64,000 bases of DNA. Origin: Boswellia sacra (Eukaryota; Streptophyta; Magnoliopsida; Sapindales; Burseraceae). This document shows positions 43,641 to 55,869 of this stretch, one piece after another. Numbering within the stretch: position 1 is the first letter of the stretch; the number at the start of each line of letters is the position of its first letter. Under the pieces are notes generated by a model. That model was not told where the DNA came from. It did not search any database and worked only from the letters and a program-made list of their open reading frames with translations. Position numbers and translations under genes: made by a program. The stretch spans positions 27,501 to 91,500 of the forward strand of contig SNVD02009167.1 in the NCBI GenBank assembly GCA_013180625.2, in the 5' to 3' direction.

Positions 43641-45330
43641 CACTACTTACCTCATTGTCGGGTATGCATCTTCTTATTATTTGATCCGGACAATATTTGA
43701 AAAGATACGGATCATCCCCGTAAAAATTTTTCACCTCAGTTAAAAATTTTCTTTTGTCTTGAGCTTTCCAATGAGGTGGCATTTTCCCTGTCGCAAGAAA
43801 ATTTACAATGTTAGCAAACCAAGGTACAGTAGCAACAGAAAATAAAAATTCCTCAGGAAAGGAATCATTGATAGGTGAAGTTTCAATTAATGTCTCTGTC
43901 GTTAGTCTTGAAAGATGATCAGCAACTACATTTTTGGCTCCTTTCTTATCCTTTATTGTGATGTTGAATTCTTGGAGCAATAAGATCCACCGTATCAATC
44001 TAGGTTTTGCATCCTGTTTAGACATTAAATATCTCACAGCTGCATGGTCAGTATAAACAATTGTGGGAGAACCAATTAAATAAGAATGAAATTTGTCCAA
44101 TGCAAATACTACTGCAAGTAGTTCTTTTTCAGTTGTTGTGTAATTCATTTGCGCATCATTTAAAGTCCTACTTGCATAGTATATAACATAAGGCTTACCT
44201 TCTTTTCTTTGTCCTAAGACAGCACCAAGGGCATAGTCACTTGCATCACACATCAGTTCAAAAGGCAAGGACCAATCAAGAGATTGCATAATTGGAGCAG
44301 TTGTTAAAAGTCCAATTAATGTATCAAAGGCATTTTGACATTCTTGAGTCCATTCAAAGGAAGTATCTTTTATTAAGAGGTTACAAAGTGGTTTAGATAT
44401 AGCACTGAAATTTCTTATGAACCTCCTATAAAATCCAGCATGCTCTAAGAATGAACGGACCTCTTTAACTGTTTTTGGTGGAGGTAAATGGGAAATTAAT
44501 TCCACTTTTGCTTTGTCCACTTCAATTCCTTTAGAAGACACCACATGACCTAAGACAATTCCCGAAGTGACCATATAATGACATTTTTCTCAATTCAAAA
44601 TAAGACCTTTTTCTACACACCGTTTTAGGACTTTTTCTAAGTTTCCAAGACAATTATCAAAAGAGTTTCCAAAGACAGTTAGATCATCCATGAAAACTTC
44701 TAAACAATGCTCGACCATATCACTTAAAATGCTTAGCATGCATCTTTAAAAAGTAGATGGAGCATTACAACGTCCAAAAGGTATTCTCCTAAATGCAAAA
44801 GTGCTAAAGGGGCACGTGAATGTGGTCTTTTCTTGGTCTTCAAGTACAATGGGAATTTGATAGTAGCCTGAGTATCCATTAAGAAAGTAGTAGTAGGGGT
44901 TTCCTGCTACTCTTTCAAGAATTTGGTCAAGGTAGGGTAAGGGAAAATGGTCTTTTCTAGTGACAGCATTTAATTTTCTATAATCAATGCACATCCTCCA
45001 ACTAGATGAGATACGAGTTGGCAATAATTCACCCTTTTCATTTTTAACCACTGTGATGCCAGATTTTTTAGGTACTACTTGTGTAGGGCTTACCCACTTA
45101 CTATCAGAAATAGGATAGATAATTCCCACATCAAGTAGTTTGAGAACTTCAGCCCTAATGACCTCTTTCATGTGTGGATTTAATCTCCTTTGAGGTTGTT
45201 GAGATTTTTTGGCATTTTCCTCTAAATGTATTCTATGTGTGCAAATTAAAGGGTTAATGCCTTTTATATCTTTTAAAGTCCACCCAAATGCATTTTTATG
45301 CCTTTTAAGCACTTCTATCAACTTACCTTG
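43641..45330 (-). pseudogene. Reverse transcriptase and RNase H of element D
   Basis: RT begins at about 45321 (MIEVLKRHKNAFGWTLKDI), with WVSPTQVVPKKSG, SWRMCIDYRKLN, DHFPLPYLDQILER and FAFRRIPFGRCNAPSTF. A TAA replaces Gln after that (44746). The frame resumes through the catalytic box VFMDDLTVFG (about 44700-44671), which is intact; another stop replaces a Trp at about 44575. RNase H follows (44270-43900): [39 protein letters not shown] and VADHLSRL, with all acidic residues present. Only stops, not frameshifts, interrupt this part. Confidence 0.92.
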
Positions 45331-46215
45331 TTACTCGCATGTGAGGGATGAAGAAATTACCACTGGATATGTCTGATTCTCCCCAAGATATGCATATTTC
45401 AGTCCTTCAGGCAAGGGCTTCAATTCTAACTTGGGAGCTTCATTTTCCTTGCTTTCATTCATTTGCCCCAATTCTTCAAATCTTGATTTTAAGCCTTTTT
45501 CCATCACCTGTGCACAATCCAATAAAGAACATATATCAGAAAGATCAGACTCTAGTTCCATGCTTGATTCTAATGAATTCACTAGACAAGTTTCCAAAGG
45601 GTCAGAAGAACTCCCTTTTTGGATGTGACCTTTCACAATAGATTCGATCATATTAGCCTCCTCAATTTCATCTTCGTCTTCATGTGGTTGTTTGCACATA
45701 TTGAAAACATTAAGTTCCAATGTCATGTTCCCAAAAGATAGCTTCATGACTCCATTCCTGCAATTAATCAAAACATTAGAGGAAGCTAGAAATGGACGCC
45801 CTAAAATGACAGGAATTGAATTACATACTTCCACTGGTTGTGTGTCCAAGACAATAAAATCCATTGGGTAAATGAATTTATCGACTTGAACTAACACATC
45901 TTCTACTACTCCTCTTGGTACTTTAATTGATCTATCAGCAAGCAAAAGAGTCACAGAAGTCGGTTTTAACTCACCTAAATGGAGTTTCTGAAAAACCGAA
46001 TATGGAAGCAAATTCACACTAGCACCAAGATCAAGTAAAGCTTGTTCAATTTTATGGTCTCCAATAACACATGAAATTGTAGGACAACCTGGATCCTTGT
46101 ATTTCACTGTATTATTATTTTGAAGAATAGCACTTACTTGCTCGGCTAGAAAGGCCTTCTTTTTCACATTCAGTTTTCTTTTCACAGTGCACAAGTCTTT
46201 CAAAAAATTTTGCAT
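45331..46215 (-). pseudogene. Aspartic protease region of element D
   Basis: Contains QNFLKDLCTVKRKL, then CVIGDHKIEQALLDLGASVN with the catalytic LDLGAS (DLG in place of DTG/DSG, usual for Athila), LLPYSVF, and VILGRPFLASSNVLI. It is in another frame from the gag end, so a frameshift lies near 46210, probably in an A/T run. A stop at 45331-45333 separates it from RT in the same frame. Confidence 0.88.
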
Positions 46216-46379
46216 AAGAAGGTACCTGTTTGATCACATCAAGCAAGGGAATGTTGACCTTTACCTGTTTGAAAATTTCAAAGATTTCAGAATAGTGAGT
46301 TGGCTTCTTTTGTGTGGCTAATGCTTGAGGAAATGGAGGCACAGATAAGGATTTGGTTTCCTCTTCGCTAGGTGTTGGT

Positions 46380-47846
46380 TTGGCAACCTCTTCCTACCCT
46401 TTAGAGATCGATTCTTCTTCTTTCTCACAAGGGTTAGGAATATATTTTTCAACTTCCTTACCATTGCGAAGGGTCATGACTGACTTAGCTTGGTCAAAAT
46501 AATGGTTATTTGAACTCCCTGCATTTGAGTTAGATTGATCTTTGGGGTTTTGCAATGTTTGAGAAAGAAATTTTCCCTTCTCTTGGATGCTAAATGTAGA
46601 TGCAAATTTTGCAAGAGTTTCTGACAAATTTGCTAATGTTTGAGCAGTTTGGCTATTGAAAGTCTCTTGCTTTGTAATGAATGAATGCAATGTTTCTTGA
46701 AGGTAATTCCTAGGAGGAGGAGCATATGCATGATCATGAGAATTTTGAAAATTTTGTTGTGCTTGAAAAGGGACTTGTGAAGATTGTGCATGATTGTCAT
46801 TTTTTCAGCTAAAATTTGGATGATTTCTCCAACCAAGATTGTAGGTTTGTGAATATGGATTGTGATTTGGCCTTTTGAAAGTGTTCAAGACATTGGCTTC
46901 TTCATGGAGACATTCCCTAAAGGCAGGCAAAGTTGGGCAATCATCAGTAGAATGGTCATTGTCATCACAGATGTTACAGACATTTTCTTGAATAGATTTC
47001 AATTGACCACTCTTTTTCATCTCTAAAGCCTCGACTTTTCTAGCTAGGGATGCAAATTTGGCTTGAAGGTCATGGTCTTCCCTAAGGTTGTAAATGCCTC
47101 TATTGGATGTCGAGGTTGGGGCCTTGCCTGATACCTCATAGGTGCCAGCAGTGTCCCAATTTTGTGCCTTTTCTGCCAAGGAATCTAGGAAGTCAAGTGC
47201 TTCCTCAGGGTCTTTTTCTTTAAATTCTCTATTACACATTAATTCCACTAATTGCCTATCTTGAGGTGTTAACCCTTCATAGAAGTGTGCAACTATTCGC
47301 CAAGTTTCAAATCCATGGTGAGGACAGGTATTAAGCAGTTCCTTATACCTATCCCAACATTGGTAAAGGGTTTCTCCTTGTTTTTGAGAGAAATCAGAAA
47401 TTTGTCTTTTAAGAGAATTTGTTCTATGGGTAGGAAAAATTGTTTTCAAAAATTGTTGTTTCATCTCATCCCATAAACTGATGGAATTCGACCTCAAATT
47501 TTGTAGCCATGTTCTAGCTTTATCTTTTAAAGAAAAAGGAAAAAAGCTTTAATCTAATGGTGTTTATGCTACAATTTGGGTCAGTGTAGGAGCTACATAC
47601 CTCTTCAAAGAGTTTCAAGTGCGAATATGGGTTCTCCATGTCAAGGCCATGAAAAGTGGGTAGAAGTCAAGCAAAACTTGGTTTGAAATTGAAATGGATT
47701 GAATCTGGAGGAGAAACTACACAAGATGGTGCACTAGTCCTTACCGGATTCATGTAGTCTCTGAGGGTTCTTCGTTGGTTTTGATCATTTTTTTGCGAAC
47801 GGTTGTCCCCTTCATCCGTGAATATTTCCTCATGATTGTCGGCCAT
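46380..47846 (-). pseudogene. gag of element D
   Basis: The likely start is MADNHEEIF at 47846. A TGA at 47667-47669 follows after FKPSFA, and the frame then reads LLPTFHGLDMENPYSHLKLF, the conserved start of Athila capsid. One extra T near 47535 shifts the frame before SLKDKARTWL. The long open part 47497-46805 has LWDEMKQQFLKTIFP, QGETLYQCWDRYKELL and HFYEGLTPQDRQLV (retrotransposon gag domain) and a zinc knuckle CNICDDNDHSTDDC. Two more stops (46805, 46394) interrupt the tail. Gag forms the particle and binds RNA. Confidence 0.9.
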
Positions 47847-48023
47847 GTTCTCTAAGGAAGATGATGTTTTTCTAACAAGTCTACCACTAGATGTTCGTGA
47901 CCAAATTCTCATGCAAGAAAGAGAGAAGAAAGGAGAGGAAAAGATGAACACACAAAAATAAAAAAATTTAGATCTAAGATGAGAAAAGAGAATACTTACA
48001 ATTTTGCACGCCAATTTTTACCT

Positions 48024-48041
48024 TCCCCGGCAACGGCGCCA
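48024..48041 (-). other. Primer-binding site of element D (tRNA-Asp)
   Basis: On the minus strand TGGCGCCGTTGCCGGGGA, which matches the complement of the 3' end of plant tRNA-Asp at all 18 positions, a few bases after the LTR end. tRNA-Asp is the known primer of Athila elements. Confidence 0.92.
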
Positions 48042-48047
48042 AAAACT

Positions 48048-49573
48048 TGACACATCCGAAAAAGGATTGTCTCCCAGGTCTAGGAGTGTCGAAGTAATAA
48101 AACCCGGTGAGACCGGGGTCGATCCACGAGGAAGGGAATTTAAGCGTTACAAATTATAAGCTAAACAAATGTGATATAGATGATTCAAAGAGGTGACATG
48201 ATAATATCAACAAGTATGTAAGATGGTAGGTGGTATTACCGACCATTCAAATATAAAACAAAAAGCAAGAGGAGGTAAAACCATCCATGGAAATAGGTGG
48301 TATAACCAACCATAGTAAATTTAAGAACAATTTCATAAGGTGGTAGAACCTACCATAGTAAATAAATAAAAAGTTCATAAACAATAGAATATTTAAAATA
48401 CAAGAGGAATTAACACAATAACAATGAAGGCTAAGGTTAGGGGATCCACCCTTGATATTTCAAATAAGGATAATTAACCCATTTTAGTCATATGAATTAT
48501 ATTTGTTTCATTACCAATATTTATACCACTTCTTGTAAATGGGTTCAAGCATCCAATGTACCAATCACCATATGTCTACAACAAATCAAGGTTCCTAACT
48601 AGATTTGTGTCGGTAAGGAAGAACCATACATCATCTAGAAAGGATTCAAGCATTTGATGTGCCAAGGATTGTCGACAATGGATCAAGACCTCCACTTTAC
48701 GAGTGGTGTCAAGATTGATTAAGACATTAAATATAAATCATATTAAATAAACATTATAAGATTAAGATTATTAAGCACATATTAAGGGTTAGAGAATCCT
48801 TATTCTCATATCAAGGGTTTCACCCTTTCACCTTAGCAAAAGAGAAATTACAAGAACATTAGAATAGAAAGAAAATAAAATACAAGAAAAAGGAAATTCA
48901 TTAATAACATAAACACACAAAACACAATACAAGATCCTAGCCAAAGCCAAAATGTTCCAGCCAAGGCCAAGATGCCCTAATGGGTCACAAGGCACCTCTA
49001 TTTATAGATACATCCAGGGGCAAACTTGTCAAATTACAAGGGCATAATTGTCAAATATGAGTTGTAAATATCTTTGACAATTGGGATCATTAGGCACCGA
49101 CTTTGACCATCAATTTTGACATCGAAATGTTGTGAATTTTAATCACATATCTTCATGAAAGTTGTAGATATTTCTCTAGCTTTCTAGAACATATTGATTT
49201 GTACAATTTGGATATGTATTTTGAGAGATACGGTCCAAATACTAAGGCCTGGTCAGACTGGGCCGAGACTGTAGATGGGTTCATTTCAAGCCCAATTTTG
49301 GTCCACTAAGAGCCCGAATTTGATGATTCCTGTGAAATGCATCTTGTAGACAATTAAATCAGCGTTCCAAAACATTAAGAATTGCACCATTCTGATCTAT
49401 AAATAGAGAGTTATGCCCATTTTACCGAACCTGTAACAAAACCAAAATTAAGAGAAATTAATTCCAAAGATGCAAATGCTACAAATATGCTTAAGTTGAG
49501 GAATTTAATGACACTATTAATGCAATATGATGAACTAAACTCTTATTAAACATGCATATTTAAGTGTTCATCA
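48048..49573 (-). repeat. 5' LTR of element D
   Basis: 1526 bp, aligned along its whole length to 38035-39563 with scattered substitutions and a few 1-2 base indels. It holds the promoter for the element's minus-strand transcript. Confidence 0.95.
48998..49006 (-). promoter_or_regulatory. TATA box in the 5' LTR of element D
   Basis: TATAAATAG on the minus strand, about 950 bp upstream of the internal region and conserved in both LTRs. It is the probable promoter for gag-pol; transcripts could also reach the Cys-rich ORF and LOG if spliced or full length. Confidence 0.6.
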
Positions 49574-50339
49574 CTTAGCACCACCAGAACTTTTGCATAA
49601 CATGGATGTGAGCCCTTCAAAACCAAAAAAGCACCATTCACAAACGATCTTGTTCTATGTAAAAAGTTGTGTAACCAAAAGGCCGAGTCATCAACCATGA
49701 ATCCATGATGATTTGAGATAAGTTGTTATGGATTCATTGTCGAGGTAGGCTTCATCGATCACACGTTTATCATAAATAGTGCATGACCAAGAACCCGACT
49801 CTTTGACAATGAACCCATGACGATTTAAAGTCAGATGTCATGGATTCATTGCCAGAGCTGATTCGAGCGGCTACACATTGTTAGCAATAGTCACGTACAG
49901 TCCACGAATTATGAATGTCTTCTTGACACCCACTTATCCACTCACAAAACCATGACCTAAGGTCGCTTAATGTCTGTGTATTGTTCAGAGGGTACTCGAG
50001 CATCACAAAGCTTGACCAAGGATGTGAGTGATCAAGTTGTTGTCAATAAACGTTTCATAGCTTGATAGTTTAAAAGATCATGTCAATAGATCTAGAAGAG
50101 AGCTCTATATGGGATTCCATGCCCATGGTGACGTTAAAATCAGGCCAAAAAATCTAGATTATTCCATGTGTAGGAGAAATAAGTTTGGAAGGCCTGTACC
50201 ATGCTATCCAATTTGCATTATAGCCATTATAGCTTAGTCCAGAAAAGGAAAGAGACATAAAAGAATAGAAGTCTTAGCAGACATTGCAGATTAGGAGGAA
50301 AGGTTTCAAAATGGATGAAAATATGGAAAACATGAATAA

Positions 50340-52430
50340 CTAGACCAGTTAGTGGAATTGATTACTTGGAGCAATGGGAATTCAATGGTTAATACTTTAA
50401 AGAACCCAAATGAGCATACTGAGAACTCTCACGGTTCAAGAAACAAGGATAGGGAAGGTCACTTTGATAATGCTAAAGGTTTCTTCGATGAAGAGGAGTA
50501 CAGATGGCCTAAGGAAGAGAAATAGAAGGAGGCTATAAGGAAATTGGCCAAGGACGTGGAAAAGGTACAAACTTCTATGAAGAAAAAGGGAGCAGAGGGG
50601 CTTGGAGACCTAAAAGACATGAAGATGGTGGGAGAGTCTCCTGCTGAAGTTTAAAATGCCAGACCTTGCAAAGTTTGATGGAAAGGGAAAACACTGGGGA
50701 CCACTGGGCTTTCCAAAGAAATGGTGTTAAAGATGTTCGTCTATTACATGGATGGTGAGGAAATGGAATGGTATATTCGACTGGAGAAAGCCGTAAAGGA
50801 AGAGTGGAATGAATTGGCTGAACAATTTGTCGATCAATATAAGCATAACATTCAGCCAGAGGTGGCTTTATAGGAGTTAGAAGCCACTTATTAGGAAGTT
50901 AATGAGACTTTTTTTGAATACTTTGCTCAATGGAGGGCCAAAGCAGCTAGAATGGTGAATCGACTGATGGAAAAAGATCAAGTGAGGATGGCGATTAATG
51001 GTGCACATTGTGCCATTAAAGAGAGAATTTTGGCATCCTATCAAAACTTTTGAAGATTTTTATGAATTGAGTGTCCAAATTGAGAGTGCAGAAGCTTGAG
51101 AAAAGAAGAACTTTCAAAAAAGGGATACAGGGAGTTTTTATCAAGCTGATGAATCTAACACCAAGAATATTAAGACAAAGCCAATCACTGAACAACAGAA
51201 GTTTAGTCGATCGGGACATCCTTTGTTTGAGATCTTTACTAAGTTAAGGGTTGAAAAGGTCTTACGGCCATTGCCACCAGGGGACCTTCCAAATCCATTG
51301 CTAAGGAATTGGAAACATCATGTGAAATATAATTTCCACCAAGTGACTGGTCACAAGATTGATAAGTGCACCCACCTTCACCACGAGATCCAAAACCTCA
51401 TTGATAGTCATAATCCCTGACCTAGAACAAGAACAACTGATAATGATTTGCATGATAGACTGTGGGTTGATTGAAGAACAAATAATGAAGTCTATTGATG
51501 AAATTGAAAGCACAGATAAGGTCGAAAAGGAAAGAATGAAGCGAGAGAAAAGAGCTAGGAAAGAAATGGAGGAAGCAACAAGAGTAATAGAGGAGAGAAT
51601 GGAACGAAAGAAAAGAGCAAGGAAAGGGATTGGGGAAGCTATAAGAGTGATGGAGGAGTAAGAAAAAGGAAACAAAGAAATGATGGGAATTTAGGATGAA
51701 AAATCCAAAATTGAAACCATCCACAATTTTTAGGATGGTAGCGAAAATGATAAAACACCGACAAAAATTAAGGATAAGCAATATTGCCTAGACAAAGGAA
51801 AACAAGTAAATAGTGGTGTGCCAAAGAAAAATAAAGAAGAGCACATCTGGGCCGATAAAGGAAAACATTCAAAGAAAGTTAAGTTCATTGAATCAAACAA
51901 AGGACAAATAAGAAATCTAAATATTAAGGTTAATAGGATAATTACAAAGATAGAGATATCGAAGTTGCAAATGGCCCAATTGACCGAGCTACACATCTAG
52001 AAGCTGACTCTGATTCTCTCTTCAACCCTGTCGCCACTTAGATCGTCACACCCACAAACCCTAAAAAACCCTAGTGCTACCAAAACAAACCTGAGAAGAA
52101 ATAATGATAGGGAAACCACCATGAATGTCAAAGTAAATATTGCAAAACAGCACCAAAAGAGAGAGTTCCATGAGCTAGGACAATCCTTGTCCCAAATATT
52201 CAATAAACTTAGGGCTCGATCTATCCCTCTGCCACTCATGCCACCAGATCCTCTCCTATCTAATCAAAAAAGCAATAAGTTTTGTGATCTCTATCAAATC
52301 CTTGGCCACCTTAAGATGATTACAGTCGACTGCATCATGAGATATAGTATCTCATTGACAATGGTAGGATTCTAGATCCTGAAGCTGAACAACCAAACAC
52401 TCGCTATAGCACTAGCTCAATATTAATAAA
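50340..52430 (+). pseudogene. Degenerate gag of element B
   Basis: Reads KFKMPDLAKFDGKG at about 50650-50690 (same capsid start as element A), then decayed capsid with many stops. Two copies of the Tat linker motif follow. The first is at 51223-51418: FEIFTKLRVEKVLRPLPPGD...PLLRNWKHH...VTGHKIDKCTHLHHEIQNLID. The second is at about 52160-52375: FHELGQSLSQIFNKLRA...LPLMPPDPLL...LGHLK. Between them is a Lys/Glu-rich charged region (51480-51660) with a repeated RKEMEEATRVIEERME-like unit. A repeated linker motif is also seen in some Tat elements. No protease or RT follows. Confidence 0.65.
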
Positions 52431-54377
52431 GGAAGCAGTGCTAAACTTCTCTGAACAGATAGTTTGGCCAGGGGCAAGGCAATCAAGTATGACTAAGGAA
52501 TGAAGTTGTCACTTGGGGGAAATTGTCAGTAATGAGGATGCTGTTGAGGATAATGTTTAGAAATGTGATTTGCTTAGGTAATATGGTTTTTTTATGATAA
52601 TATCCCATGATACTCATTGGAAATAGACCATTGATAATACTTGACATTGTGTTGTTTGCATGGTTGATTCTTTTGCTAGTTGAGTTTCATTCTTGCTTTC
52701 TTCAACACTTGAGCACGATAGCCATGAATATGGAACCTTTTTACCACGAAAAGAAACTTTATATATGAATAGGGTGATGTGTTGACATCTCAAAGGATTC
52801 TGGAACCCGTTTGATCACCACTCGAAGTGAAATCTAGATTACACAATGTTAGGGAAATAACTTAGGCCTTCTTTGAATCGATTGAGCCATTTTAAGCCAA
52901 CCTATGCATGAATCATTATTAGCACCCCATTGAGCCTAATTAAGCATTTTTTTGAAAAATCACTAAAGTCTACCTTAACACTGAAAATTTTTCCACTTAA
53001 TACCTCTCACTCATAGCATATGGACATTCTAGGAAAAACATCAAGAGCTATACTTACAAAGTGAGCAAGGAGTTGGAAAAGTTTCCTATGCATTGCTATG
53101 CATTTCAAAAATCAAAAAGAAAAAAAAAGAAGAAAAGAAAAGAAAAGAAAAAGAAAGAAGGAGAAAAGAAAAAAATAAAAGAAAGAAAAGAAGAAGAAGA
53201 TGTGATTTGTCAAAGAACAAAGAGACTTAAAAAGCGCAAGAGTTGACACTCTTAAGTCTTAGGATGGTCCTATGACTATGGGTGAGATAGCCTTACAAGT
53301 TTTCTGATCATACTATGACCTTAGCCTCAGATTACAAGCTATGTAAACCCTAATAATCCTTGATGTTAGTGATTTACCTATATTAGTGGAGAGCGGTGTG
53401 AAAAACGGGCATATGGTAGTCCTTTTTGCTTTATTAGAGATTGATCACTAGCTTCTATTCGTATAAAGCTATTCAAGTTGCAAAAGGTGAAATATGATTG
53501 GTTATACACACACACGCTTGAAGAATCTTGAATGAAATAATATTGGCATCAAAATAGAATTTATGAACAATCATAATTTTAATATATTCCCTTTCAGATA
53601 TTGAATATGAGAAATCCTTAAAGAGCCCAATTGTGAGTCAAACTGATTCATAACTCACATGTCTAGTGTACTTTAATGACTGACAAAAGCTGGAAACTGG
53701 GAGTATGAGACTCATTGTACCTGATGTGCTGAATTCCATTTCCCTTTCGGACTAATAAAAGTTGGAAACGGGAGGCAAGTGATGAGCAAGAAGTATTTCA
53801 TGCATTCATAGCACCTTATGGTAGCACTTTGTTGGTGATTAGGCACCTTTCGTGCTATGCATGTTATGCTTGATATGTTCAGACACTTTGGAAATCCGTC
53901 GAGAAGCATAAGCAAGTGAAGAGATTCGATAATGATAAAATCTCCACATAGGGGGTAAGATTCTTTAGCGGTTAGAGTGAAGAACATGGTCTGAGGAATG
54001 CACAACAACTTCAAAAAGAGCAATGTTGAGTAAGGAATGTCAAGTTGGTAAAGATCACTTGCTTCCAGAAAGTGTCAATCTATCTAGGGCAACTGAGTTT
54101 GCCTTAATTATCTCATGAAATATACAAGAAACAATAGGGCATGGAAGTTTGACATATAAGGAAGAGTTACAAAGTGGTTGCTGTAATAGATTCTCCAAAT
54201 GGATGAAAGTAGAATCTCTTTTTATCAAAACTAGGGGTAAGGTAGATGGTGGAGCCTTATGAGAGAAACAATATAGATAGATTTGGGGTATCATACCGTG
54301 TAGTGATTGATGACATAAAAGAGTTATAGATGATGAATCTATCCTAGAGATACCTAGAGATACAAGATCTAGCATTG
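52431..54377. other. Element B interior without recognisable pol
   Basis: No RT, RNase H or integrase motif could be read in any frame. A Lys/Glu-rich simple-sequence run (AAAGAAAAGAAAAG type) lies at 53115-53200. The sequence may be a remnant of B or of a further, unrecognised insertion. Confidence 0.45.
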
Positions 54378-54391
54378 TAAGTCATCCCACT

Positions 54392-55860
54392 ATAGATCGC
54401 AAGCAAAGAGCCCAAAATAAATAATGGTTAATAACAAAGATCTCCATAGGTGTCTATTATATATTATTTTCATATCAATTCGTCTATGTTTCTTTGTTAT
54501 ATTCCTTGGTATTTTTATGTTTTTGTGTGGTTTTGATGTTTGTAGGAGTTTTGGAGGAGCATGCACCGAATTGGAGTAAAACCTTCATTTTCACCTCTTC
54601 TAGTCAACTAACTTCTCGGATTTAATTGCATTGATATACAATGAACCAAATGATATGTTATATACCATTCGAAAGCTCTAGAAGTCTAGTTTATAGAGAA
54701 ATTTACGGTTCATAAATCCATATAGTATACTAGAAGTTATGATCAAAATGGTGTGAGTAGTGCAAAATTGTAATTTTACAAATCACTGTAGCATGTTATT
54801 ATTCGGGTTACTGTAGCAGGTTACTGTAGCCGAGTATATAAACATATTTTAGGGTCTTATTTTAATAACAAGCAGTGGAGAGAATGAATTAGAGGCTACC
54901 TCTCTTGATTTCTCCCATCTTTTAGAGTTCTTGAAGGAGAAAGAAGGGCTTGGAAAGATAAGGAACTACAATCCTAAGGAGATTCATCTATGGAGGAGAT
55001 TTTCAAGGGATTTGCTAAGTCTTTCCTTTCTTTTTCATTTTCTGGAATGTCTCTATGTTGTATTGTATTTATGTTGTGTTTGAACATGTGTAACTAAATC
55101 TCATTTGGTTGAGGATGATTTCAAAGCCCTAGATATAGTTTTTGTGAGTTGATTGTTCAAGAAATTGTTATCCGATTCTCTAATTGAAGTTACTTATATT
55201 TTCCCATATTCAATGCTTATGATTGCTTGCTGATTTTATTTGGGTGGCCAACTAAATAGAATCTGATTGTTGTCTATTGCTAGAGTAGAAATCTTGATTC
55301 GTAATTGTCTTGAATTTCTAATCGTTAGTGCTAAATTGTGATCAGATATTGCAATTGGAAAATATAACCTAAGTTAAATCGTTCGAACTTGTGTGGTTAT
55401 TGCTTAGATCAACCTATCTTTCTATCGTAATGCTTACATTAAATTAAATTTAGAGAGTTTGTTCTAGGTTATTTAATGGATAGAGATTAAATAAAGAGCT
55501 TATTTTATTTAACAACAAAGTAAGAAAAGATTGGGGTAACAGGGCTTGTTGTTATCTACAGTTGATAATTTCAATATTATAACTGGATGACAATTCTATA
55601 GTTAATTCACAAATTCATATCTTGTGGTAGAGAATGATCCCTTAACCAAGTTTCTCTTATTGATTATTTCTCCCTTCATTTAACTTTGCGTTGTGTTATT
55701 CTTTATTTGCATTCGTGTTTCATTTAATTAATCATTCAACAAAACCCACTATTTATTTTATTATAGATGTCTAATAACAAATTTAATTAGAACCGATCCT
55801 CGTGAGAACGATATCTTACTTATCACTTTGGACAATTTTAACATTCTAAGTCATCCCACT
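54392..55860 (+). mobile_element. LTR-like insertion flanked by a long direct repeat
   Basis: About 1.47 kb with LTR-like features: a TATATAAA box at 54835-54842, followed by a leader-like stretch, and a right end reading AACCGATCCTCGTGAGAACGATATCTTACTTATCACTT, a form common at the 3' ends of plant LTRs. It is flanked by TAAGTCATCCCACT (54378-54391 and 55847-55860), which extends to 21 bp with two mismatches. That is too long for an ordinary integrase duplication, so the exact ends are uncertain. Confidence 0.5.
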
Positions 55861-55869
55861 TATCCTATC

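Larger units (their letters stand above)
38035..49573 (-). mobile_element. Element D: Athila-like Ty3/gypsy retrotransposon carrying LOG and Cys-rich ORFs
   Basis: An 11.5-kb element on the minus strand, flanked by a perfect 5-bp duplication CTTAG (38030-38034 and 49574-49578). Its 5' LTR is the right one (48048-49573), the 3' LTR the left one (38035-39563); by eye they differ at roughly 50-60 positions in 1.53 kb (about 96-97 percent identity), so insertion is fairly recent. An 18-base primer site for tRNA-Asp follows the 5' LTR. In minus-strand order the interior holds gag, protease, RT, RNase H, integrase, a small basic Cys-rich ORF, an intact LOG gene, a 3' untranslated repeat region and a G-run purine tract. 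gag-pol is broken by about six stops and several frameshifts. Confidence 0.95.

Noticed and set aside
53061..53246. A Lys/Glu-rich 61-codon frame
   Set aside because: It reflects an AAAGAAAAG simple-sequence tract; no domain or homologous motif.
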